Shown here piece after piece: positions 55,381 to 64,000 of a stretch of DNA of 64,000 nt. The notes under the pieces are model-generated. The model had not been told where the DNA came from and searched no databases. It was given only the letters and a program-made list of their open reading frames with translations. Source of the DNA: Prostheceraeus crozeri (lineage: Eukaryota > Platyhelminthes > Polycladida > Euryleptidae); contig CAJQUW010005273.1 of the NCBI GenBank assembly GCA_907163375.1, positions 1 through 64,000 of the forward strand. Reading direction: 5' to 3'. Every line of letters begins with the position of its first letter. Position 1 is the stretch's first letter. The position numbers were made by a program, and so were the translations under genes.

Positions 55381-55599
55381 AATGCAACATAAAAGGAAAA
55401 AATCGGAAAGAAGATGCGATGGCACGAGAGAACGAAGAACCAAAGAAGTCGAAGTCTATTGTCGCCAAAAACATACTGTCGTATCTTCAGCATTAAGAGA
55501 CTTCAGCATTAAAAAAAGAGGAAACTCCAGGCAGAACAGCAGTTCTCCAGCGATAGAGATAAATGTGTTTCAGACAGCATTATAAACTAACTTTTCCAT

Positions 55600-57170
55600 A
55601 AATCGTGATGCGACAGAGTAAAAGATTCGAGTTAAGATGAATAATCTGTTTTCTTTTGCACTTTGTCACATTGCATGTAAATGCATCGCACGTGCTTTCT
55701 GTACAGTTATATACATTAGTAGGTATAATGAATACACCATCATTTTATTAATCCGCAACTTTGTTGTGTTTTCAAAATATGTAAATCTTAAAATACTTCT
55801 CTTGACCGGGCTCAAATCGAAACAGAAAATAAATTAATATATTATCTAAGAAAGCACAGCGGTAGGATCAGCATTTTGCTTTTTCGTTAATGGATTAGCT
55901 TCAGTGATTAAAGTTTCATGTTTGCATAAAACAGTTTTCCATTCACAGTTATGATGGTCGTTGCTGGACAACAAAATTTAGAGAATTTAATTCACAAAAA
56001 TATATTAAGCCAGAGAAAACAGAATGTCAAAACTTAAAGCAACTGTAATAGGATAGGTGTAAATTATACGTAATGCAAAAATTTCTACAACGATCTCGTA
56101 CTTACTCACAACACTGAAATTTTGATGTACGGACAGAAAATGAATACATCAACTTAAATGAATAATTTATGCTTTTCCTGTAATTTAGCTACACACAAAC
56201 AGAAATTCTGTCTCATCTTGCATTATTTTTAGGTTTGATTTGAACAGGTTGGTACTTCTACTATGGGATTTCTACTTTTTTAACGCATCTATGTGTTGAT
56301 TCCTATTTTCTCATGAGCGAAGTGGTCACCATGGTTGTCGATCATCAAATTTTGTCAAGAATTCAAAAAATTCAAGTCAAGATTGCATCACTGAGCATTA
56401 TCTATCCATTCTAGTTGCTAGTCTGAGGAAGCATAGCAAACTGATTGCATGCGAAGTCGAACTTTGATGTACTTAAATGTGTACTTAAATGTTTAAGTCT
56501 CAAGTATCGAATAGACAGAATGTAAATACGAATAATTTGCAAAAATTTGCCTTATCAAAAAAATGAAGAAAATTTACCTTTCCGTGAATATTCTTCTGGC
56601 ATGAAAAATTTCACTGTCTGTTGACATTTTTTTGAGTGACGATGAGTGGTGTAGCCTCTGGAGTCAGACCGCTGTCGGAAGTTTTTTCTGATTCCATCTA
56701 ACCGTCAGAATGGCAACCGTTCCATGCTGAGATCGGCACTGGGCTTGCATGGATTTTTGAAAACGCGAGCGGGTGAGACCGGGCCGGCTCACCTGACTCA
56801 AGTGAGCATTTCCCTTGATGTCCTTCTAAACCTGGAAGTTCTTTTATGCAGTTTAATGTGTTGTTTCATGTATTTCATGACGAATTTTAAAATCACCATA
56901 CATTGATGGTTAAGAGACGAAATAGTGAAAACTATTTCGGAGAGATATGAATTAACAGAAATTTCCTTTACGGGCGCAAGTCATGACTACGTTTAGAAAA
57001 GCATCAAGCCATCATGCTATCATGATCCATCATGAGCCATCATTCTATGTCACTTTCAACAAGAGAAGCAGATGGCCTTGACTGTTATCATTCATCTTTC
57101 ATCGTCATTCTTATTCGAATTGCGAATGCTTACACGCATATTTGCGAATATTAATACACAAAGCCTTTAA
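55600..57170. other. Intergenic DNA between two hAT fossils
   Basis: No gene recognised. Short plus-strand frames at 55637-55837 and 56724-56906 lack motifs. Confidence 0.35.
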
Positions 57171-57171
57171 C

Positions 57172-58745
57172 CAGTGGCGTATTTAGGCTGTTGCACGTAC
57201 TGCAATCGCAGTACGTAAAAAAATAGAGTTTCAGTCATGTCGTAAGTGATTGTAGTTATACTGGTCTTTCGGAGTTATGAAATTTTTTTTTCTCTTAGAT
57301 TAAGATGCATTTTGAAGGCTTGCTGCGATATTTCTGTCATCTCACGCACCGCAGCTAGACATCTCATTCCAGAGCTGTCATTGGATAATATCATCGCCAA
57401 GATATTCCTAGCTTGAGCGTTGTATGGGTGAGAGAAACGATGCGTGCTGCGCTTGGGAAAATTATCAGCCGATTGAAGCAATCATTTTTTCATCTGATGT
57501 TTTCGTATTCGGTTAAAGTTGTGTGCATCTAGCTTGCTATGAACTCTGAGTTAGACATCGGAGCGTTTAGATCGCAGAATGGGATTGTGAATGCAAATTT
57601 TGTGAAGGAGGACATTATTATCAACAAAACAGTTGAAAAGCCTAGATTAAACTACATTGTATATACATTGTGCAAGCCATTCTTTAAATCTTGGTGTTAA
57701 GTCAGCTATCTCTCATGGTACACTGTTTCGCGAGTGATCGATCTTCTTGATTCATTATACCAATGCTTCTCGAAATCTCATGTGCATCATTCTATTAGAG
57801 AATGCAATTTTTCTCAATAAAATTACTCAAAGTCTACGTGCGCTGAAACGTGTTGCTGAGACCATCCATGGAATAGTGCAAATGAATCCTTGCAAACGGT
57901 TAGCAATCTATATATCCCCACTGTTGAGGTGTTGGAAGACGAGAAGGACAACAGCGTGAAGGCATTTTTCATTATCTCCTATGTTTTGATAAAATCGTTC
58001 TACTTATTGCTCTTTGAGATCTATCTGCCTTAATCAGCGCCTGTCCTTAAAATATTGCAAGAGGCAAACAGAATTTGATGACTGCATATCAGGCCATCAA
58101 AACCTTGCAGAAGTCGATTGAGGACATAATGACAAATTTTGATAACAGGTTTACATCAATTATAGCCGAAGCCACTCCTCAACACGAAAATCTTTGTCAA
58201 TCTTTTAAGAATGATTAAATTGATGCATCTGGAAGTGAGCGAATCGACATTCGTAATTGTCTGAAAAAAGTACTTCAGATTTTTCTCAAAGAATTATCAT
58301 TAGTTTCACAGATTTCATTGAAACTCTCTCCCTATTTGACTGCTTTACAAAAGTGGATAAAGGAACTTATGATAAGCTTGTTCTCCGTTATGAATGTGAT
58401 ATAAATAAAAGTGTGATGAACATCGAATGGAAAATCTATCAAGAAAATTGCAGGACCAATGGCATTTGTGATAAGTCATTAGCATGTATATGATAGCACA
58501 ACTAAGCACTCTTTCTTTTCCACTGTCCCCAATATAAAAAAATAATCGAAACTGCACTAGTTATCCCAGCAAATTCGGTTGTCTGTGAGCGCACATTTAG
58601 GAAATTGAATCCCATTAAAACAATTTTGAGGACGACCATGACCCAAGAAAGCCTAAATGACCTAGCAATTTTGAACATTGAAAGGAAGTTGACAAAAAGT
58701 GTTGATTGTGATTTGATTTTATGATTTCATGAAGCTGAAACCAAG
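57172..58745 (+). mobile_element. hAT-family transposon remnant
   Basis: It begins with CAGTGGCGTATTTAGG at 57172-57187, a typical hAT terminus, followed by a perfect 9-bp hairpin (ACGTACTGC/GCAGTACGT, 57195-57216). Coding pieces follow on the plus strand: EKSTSDFSQ...DKLVLRYECDIN...NIEWKIYQENCRTN at 58257-58450, and at about 58560-58720 IPANSVVCERTFRKLNPIKT, then LRTTMTQESLNDLAILNIER. That last block is the diagnostic hAT C-terminal dimerisation motif. Multiple frameshifts and stops separate the pieces. A matching right end with an 8-bp duplication was not found. Confidence 0.65.
57195..57216. repeat. Subterminal hairpin of the hAT remnant
   Basis: ACGTACTGC at 57195-57203 and GCAGTACGT at 57208-57216 form a perfect 9-bp stem with a 4-nt loop, 7 nt inside the putative terminus. 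Confidence 0.7.
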
Positions 58746-59129
58746 GAGGTTGTGAAAAAGTGTGGCTACACAGAGCTTATCGTATTTTTTACATTACATA
58801 GAAATCCTCATATACAAAAACTTGTTTATTTCTATTGATCATGTACATATCATCGTGTTTCCTGAGTGAATTTAGTCCAACAAGGCAATATTTTTCACAT
58901 ACATTACCGTTTAAGCTAAATAGACATTTACTACAAAATTTATATAGAAGGTTTCAGGAATTGTTGACGTTATCTGCTTAACATAAATCAGCATTTAGCA
59001 ACCATGCATTAAAGTTTTATTACATTATTTCTTATTACTCGATATATTAATGCGTCTTAAATCATAAAGATAAATCATTGGTCTGCCACTGGAATAGGTC
59101 ATGTATAGCCTACAATGTACATGTGCGTT

Positions 59130-59290
59130 CATGTTTGTCAATGTTATGCTTATATATCAGTGAAATTTCAACAACTTTTAAATGCAATGTACTCAGGATA
59201 CCTCTGAGTGTGACCAACAATTTTACGATTGTTAGAAGCTCATAGATATGTTGACTAAGAGACATCCAGTACTAAAGATCAATTGCTGGA
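59130..59290 (+). repeat. Left arm of a diverged inverted repeat flanking the pogo-like element
   Basis: Aligns by eye with the reverse complement of 62115-62280. Anchors are ATCAGTGAAA, GAGTGTGACCAACAAT, AGAAG(C/T)TCAT and ATCCAG. Clearly diverged compared with the MULE arms. Confidence 0.6.
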
Positions 59291-59544
59291 AAATCAAATA
59301 TACAGCTCAAAAAGCTCTGTTGAAAAGTTCGAGCGCGACTGAAGTATGCTGTAAAAACGCCTAACTGCAAAAATAAAGGCATGATAAGTCAAAGGAAGAA
59401 GCTAAATCAACCGTTAGTCATAACGATTATTGTGACATATTTCCCTTCTTCGCTACAACTTTTCTGCATCTTTTCAGGATGCTTGAAATGAGAGATCGGC
59501 ATTTCCGTCGACTGACTATTTACTAAATGCTTTTGATTCTGCTT

Positions 59545-59778
59545 TCAATCAATCACGCTACTTTCAAGTTCTTGGTGAGCTACTTGCTCTTCAATGCTTC
59601 CCCAATCATTGTCAACAAGCCGACAGTCATCACACTTCGCGGACTGAATGTCGATGAGAATTCGATCACCCAACGTCTTCGAGTACTTCCCTTGTTCGGT
59701 GGATTGAGGCACCATCGTCCTTCCAAATGCAATTTCCACGCGGATAGCGGTGATCAATAGTGCTAAGAAAATCTTCAT
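59545..59778 (-). CDS. Small secreted-type ORF, 77 codons, hypothetical
   Basis: The minus-strand frame opens MKIFLALLITAIRVEIAFG, which looks like a signal peptide with a hydrophobic core and a small residue before the likely cleavage site. A hydrophilic acidic chain follows, with a CDDC pair at about residues 49-52 (AKCDDCRLVD), ending ESSVID. I recognise no family. It lies between the diverged inverted arms and just outside the pogo-like element, so it could be a first exon of a host secreted protein, a passenger of the surrounding repeat, or chance. The opposite strand is also open here (59527-59760), so openness alone is weak evidence. Confidence 0.25.
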   Translation of the reverse strand: MKIFLALLITAIRVEIAFGRTMVPQSTEQGKYSKTLGDRILIDIQSAKCDDCRLVDNDWGSIEEQVAHQELESSVID

Positions 59779-59891
59779 TGAGTTCTTTTAAGAACTGGTT
59801 AATCCAATGGTTGCAACCGCATTACATTTGTAATCCTACAAATTGGAGAGCATTATCAGTCCTCATCAGAACTAGCTACTTTAATTAATTA

Positions 59892-61993
59892 CCGTCAGGT
59901 AGGGTAACTTGTGCCACGGTCGTTTTTGGACCTTCACATCCATCTGTAAGATTTATGATAATATTATCGGTCTTGCAATTATTTTTCCTGTGGAATTGAA
60001 TCAATTTGGCAAAAAGTTGCATGTCCTGAGACTGCCTACAAAAATCAGATTGCTTGAGATTTTTTTGAAAAAAGTCAATATTTTGCACTTTTTGAAAATG
60101 CAAAAAACTTTCATGTGGTGAGTATTGATGCATCATTTCAATTCAGTTAACACTCAGATATCCCATTATGTGGCATATTGGTATGTGATGCGAAAAAGAA
60201 TGAACAAAATTCGTTTATTTTTGAAGTTGTGAGACCAGTTTTAGTGAAATTAGTGTATTTTCGTGGCACAAGTTACCCCGGAGGTCGATGGTGCAAGTTA
60301 TCCCTAAGTAATAATAATGGATTTCTATTGCACTGAAAGGACTTTCATGAAGTATAAGCTGGTCAAAAATATTAATTATGACTATTGATCAGTAGAATAT
60401 ATTATTAATTGACTGTAACTCCTAAATGATGTAAACATGTAGGCCTATATTGAAGGGCCGTTTTGTACAGTTTGAGATATATTGCATTCGGTTTTTACGA
60501 TCCTGTGCGAAACGGTAGGTTATGACCAATAATTCAAAGCCGTTAGACATTGCCTTTTTTCGCACCTTTGAAGCGTGTGTGGAGACAAACGTTGACTGAG
60601 TGGAAACATAGTCATGGACGTAGTTTGCCCTCAATTCCAAAGGATGCACTTCCCAAGCTCATCAAATTAGACACAATGGATAAGCTATTTGAAGGTAACG
60701 GAGCGCAGAAAATGATATCGGGATTCGAAAAAACCCGAGATCGTTCCTTTGAATTTTGATAGAGTACTGGAACAATTAACTGAAAACGGTCAGACAAATT
60801 GTGAAGACATGAGCGACAGCTCAGTTGAGTTTCTTCGTTTAATGCGTTATACGCGTAAACCATACAAAAGCGCCCGGCAAATAGACGGATGAATGTCGAA
60901 CCTGGCCGATGTGTAACTGTGATGAAATGGAATACTGCACTTCATCACCAAAGTGTAGGAGAACAGACGCGTCTTACTTTGACATCTAAAGGTTAGATGC
61001 CGATTCACCGCTTGAGTCTGTTGGGGACAGCGAAGTGTCACAGAATTCACATGGAATGTCATTCGATCATCAGCATCCACCCGATGGTGAGAGTCGAAGA
61101 AATTGCTATTGGAACTTTGACTGAGAGGGTGACTGGGTTCTTGTCAAGCTCAGTTTGCTTCGATCAAACAGCATGCGACATTTCTTAGGACAAGTGTTGA
61201 CCAATCATAGAAATGCCGATTTCACAGTAAAGTTTGTGAAACAATATCGGGACGAAAACGATCAATTCATTTTTCCGGAAACAGACGATATTTCCGACAT
61301 TGTTTACGAGCAGATTGTCGGTAAAGTAAATGCACCTGTCGTTCAAGAGGCGTGCTTCGTTTCAATGTTAACTGCGATGAATGGTAATTGTATTGTGATG
61401 AATTGTGTGATCTTGGAGTGCCCCTACCGGAATGTGTAGGAGGCCTACTCCAGTTTTTGCTATACCAACTTCGATTAGGCTATACAATGTTGCAGTAATT
61501 CCACAAATGATCATTACAAATGCTTTAAAAACCCTTTCATTTTCTTTTTTTATACGATCTTCGCATCAAGCATTGAGTGATCGATGTTTGATCAATTTTA
61601 AGGAAAAAATGACCCTTTTTATGATATTTGCTTTAATATTTTATACATATTTTGCATTATCTCCGAGTTTCATGCGCGATTGCTATTGTTTCAATACTGC
61701 AAAATAAATTAGAAGCATTTGGCTTTGTGATTTCAAGTGATATCTGCAGGTAAATGACCGAATTGATGCAACATACAATGAGTGACACAAGTTGCACATT
61801 TGATGGGGTAACTTGTGCCGTTTTTGGCGGGTCCTAGTGTTAAAATTATAGGTAGAAAAAAATTCAAAAGATGTGTGCGGCATTTCTAGAACCCTGAAGT
61901 TTAGTGCCATGTGCGTTTGGAGTTCTAAAAAAAATTTCCTTGGGCAATATCAAAAAAACTCAAAAAGGTGGCACAAGTTACCCCATTTGACGG
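59892..61993 (+). mobile_element. pogo-like (Tc1/mariner superfamily) DNA transposon, internally deleted (2.1 kb)
   Basis: It is flanked by TA at 59890-59891 and 61994-61995, the Tc1/mariner target duplication. The 26-bp terminal inverted repeats match at 23 positions: both begin CCGTCA and share GGGTAACTTGTGCCAC. The same CACAAGTTACCCC/GGGGTAACTTGTG motif recurs internally at about 60261-60277 and 61803-61819, with weaker copies at 60290-60304 and 61782-61792. The plus strand encodes the C-terminal portion of a pogo/DDE_1-type transposase; most of the DNA-binding and catalytic region is missing. Confidence 0.8.
60505..61439 (+). pseudogene. pogo-like transposase, C-terminal remnant
   Basis: Pieces in several frames run in family order. 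KPLDIAFF at 60537 matches the (Q)PLDVxFF motif after the catalytic core. A one-register shift leads to FFAPLKRVWRQTLTEWK, then KDALPKL and GAQKMISGFEKT, the GFRxTGI motif. Another shift gives PLNFDRVLEQL. From 61119 on, GDWVLVKL, then HFLGQVLTNH, TVKFVKQYR and FIFPETDDISDIVYEQIVGK, matches the extra C-terminal domain seen in many jerky/pogo-like transposases. The helix-turn-helix DNA-binding region and all three catalytic acids are absent. Confidence 0.75.
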
Positions 61994-62114
61994 TATTCAA
62001 ATTAGTAAGAAATATATTCTGTTTGAAATGACTGTTGGAATGATCTTCATCATCGTATGAGAACTAGTGTTGTGATGCATTATGTATCAATATGTTAAAC
62101 TAGGAATACTTTTT

Positions 62115-62280
62115 AAACTCAAAATCTCTGGATATCGTCAAAGTTGATATATCAATGAACTTCTTATAACATTGTTGGTCACACTCGGAGGCTTAAAAGG
62201 ATATACATGCATATCGCATATTGTAAATTGGTTGGATTTTCACTGATCTACAACACTTTTCAAAGTATAAGGGACATGTG
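62115..62280 (-). repeat. Right arm of a diverged inverted repeat flanking the pogo-like element
   Basis: Inverted counterpart of 59130-59290. The best block is CCGAGTGTGACCAACAAT (on the minus strand) against CTGAGTGTGACCAACAAT. Confidence 0.6.
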
Positions 62281-62789
62281 ATTTAACTCATCCTGTAGCT
62301 GTAGCTCAAGGCACTGACTGTGCCTGAAGTCATAAAATTACATCGATCTGCTTTCTACAGTATTCAAAATAAATAGCCATGAACGAAAGTTGAAAATATC
62401 CACATTGTAGATAATCAATAAATAGTGAAAGACCACCTGATCACTATTGTGAATTTTATTAACCAGTAAAGATTAGACTATTTTTGTACAGTGGCTTTAA
62501 AATCCTTGTTGTATGATTAAACGGTTCATGACATTCAATTCATGCAATCAATGAGCCATAAGTAAGTGCTGGCAAATTGTTAAATTAGTTACTGAATTGT
62601 CTATTTATTATTCACGCAATCTGTTATTCTAGACCACTCAGTTTTAAAGCAAGTTGCTGAGTCCTCACGCAGTTGGGCTCGTTGTAGCAGCACTATACGT
62701 TCTTTGCAAAAATTTTCACTATAACCACTGTTGACAAAGCTTCTGGTAATTTTTCTTTTACTTGTCAAAAGTTTTATTTATCTGCTTAA

Positions 62790-64000
62790 TTGAAAGAACT
62801 TGGCTTTAACATGCCATCATTTCAACCAATGGGTAATAAAACCTACTACCCTTGTTTAGCTTCTGCTCCTGACGTTGTTGCAGATCATTGTGATAAATTG
62901 AAAAGACAATTTGACATATCTCGCCCAGCTTCAGATACAAAGCTGCCTAAGCTCTTTTCGATTCCAAAGCTGCATAAAGAACCTTTCAGTTTCACTTCAT
63001 CGCAGGAGCCCGTGATTTTACCACGAAATATCTTTCTGTTATTCTCAATAAATCCCTGTCAGTCACAAGATCTAATTTTGCGACTTACTGTGACAGCATC
63101 TGCAAAAGCAACGGGTTTGATTTTACTGGAGCGTCAAATCTTCCACCGAGTGTCGTAACATTAATTTAGTATGTACGTACAACGCCAATAGAGTTTTTTT
63201 CTGTACAAGTACAAGTTTTTGATTTTTCAACTCTGTACACGAATCTCAACCAAGAGGTTGTTTCACATTTGTTTAGCCAATTTGATATTGTTTTCAATTC
63301 CACTTCAAGAAACTATCTGTGTGTTGGTTGGAATAAATGATTTTTTGCTTGTTTTACACTTGTTATGACATTGTTAAGTTTAAAGAAGCTATTCAATATA
63401 TTGTGTCAGAAGTATCTGTCACTTTTGCTGGCAAAGTTTTCAAACAAGTTCGAGGCCTTCCGATGGGAGGCAATTGTAGCCCTTTAAGAGCGGATTTGTT
63501 TTCAGCAGATTGTGAATTTGTTTTTATGAAGTCTTTGTTAGGAGAAAAGAAATTTGGGTTTGCAAGATTATTGTCAAGTGCATATCGCTATATAGATAAC
63601 TTTTGTGTTATAAACAATCGTCATTTTGAAAATTTACTTCCCAAAATATGTCCTAGTGACCTCAAGGCCGAAAGAAAAGGTGATAATCATTATTCCACTG
63701 AATATTTAGATGTCAAAATCAATACTATTTTAGATTGTTTACCCACGTCAGTATATCATAAAGTGGACTTTTTTCCTTTTCCTGTGGTGTTGTTAACTTT
63801 TCCAGATAACCTCACCCCCAAAAGATGGGTATTCATGTATTCGCGAGCCAATTAATTAGAATTTTGCGCATTTGCTCGCATTTTCAATATGTTGTTGAAA
63901 TGCCAAGGTTGTTAATATTCTTGTTAACAGAGGTTATTTTGCTAAAGATTTACGTCGTGGTGCCACACATATCCTGTGCAAACATATGAATTTGTAACAA
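62790..64000 (+). mobile_element. Penelope-like reverse transcriptase element, broken, continues past the window end
   Basis: Plus-strand pieces of a reverse transcriptase: LPKLFSIPKLHKEPF (fingers) at about 62940-62990, VFDFSTLYTNL (motif A) at about 63207-63240, QVRGLPMGGNCSPLRADLF at about 63445-63500, AYRYIDNF (catalytic motif C, variant YIDN) at about 63580-63605, and STEYLDVKI at about 63693-63720. The pattern (G)xPMGxNCxPLxADLF...YRYIDD...YLDxxI is that of Penelope-like and closely related telomerase-like RTs in invertebrates. It is broken in several places, and its ends are not visible. Clade assignment is tentative. Treated as a fossil. Confidence 0.65.

Noticed and set aside
57172-59091. 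Pairing of CAGTGGCG at 57172 with CCACTG at 59086-59091 as the two ends of the hAT remnant
   Set aside because: Flanks CCTTTAAC and GAATAGGT do not form a duplication, and the inner terminal bases disagree.

Overview
The window is AT-rich metazoan nuclear DNA. It has a large-intron host gene spread over about 30 kb, intergenic sequence that is mostly transposon debris, and no prokaryotic features. The mix of RTE-like and Jockey/CR1-like LINEs, a Penelope-like RT, hAT, piggyBac, pogo and MULE-like DNA transposons, and the repeated short palindrome TAGGCCTA, suggest a marine invertebrate. The species cannot be fixed from the sequence.

The one confidently identified host gene is ALKBH5, the Fe(II)/2-oxoglutarate-dependent m6A RNA demethylase, on the minus strand. 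Four coding exons join in phase: 36996-36286, 27174-26957, 22560-22270 and 7516-7228, for a predicted 502 residues. All expected catalytic residues are present. Intron 3 is about 14.8 kb and starts with a GC donor (GC-AG class). Reading through that donor gives a stop after five codons, with an AATAAA about 90 nt further on, so a shorter 411-residue isoform is possible. A splice acceptor and an in-frame stop just upstream of the start codon suggest a noncoding first exon further upstream.

Layout. 1-3.26 kb: no gene recognised. 3.26-4.32 kb: a short piggyBac copy with intact TTAA sites and terminal repeats. 6.87-7.23 kb: ALKBH5 3' UTR. 7.2-37 kb: ALKBH5, whose introns hold a Jockey/CR1-type LINE fragment (8.1-9.0 kb), a nearly intact RTE-like LINE (10-13.85 kb) with a 530-bp hAT-type MITE inserted in its ORF, a 2.26-kb hAT-like nonautonomous element (19.3-21.6 kb), two copies of an unnamed dispersed repeat (25.8 and 33.6 kb), a transposase fossil of the DNCxxQNKN family (30-30.7 kb) and a 106-bp tandem duplication (32.4 kb). 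39.8-43.25 kb: a Jockey/CR1-type LINE with one frameshift and a 3' terminal hairpin. 45.4-45.8 kb: a LINE C-terminal fragment. 49.42-54.35 kb: a MULE-like transposon whose inverted arms each contain two direct repeat units 193 bp apart. 54.8-58.8 kb: two hAT transposase fossils. 59.1-62.3 kb: an inverted-repeat structure enclosing a pogo-like element with TA target sites. 62.8 kb to the window end: a broken Penelope-like RT fragment that leaves the window.

All alignments, repeat matches and family calls were made by eye. Host splice sites are inferred from consensus, phase and homology, without transcript data.
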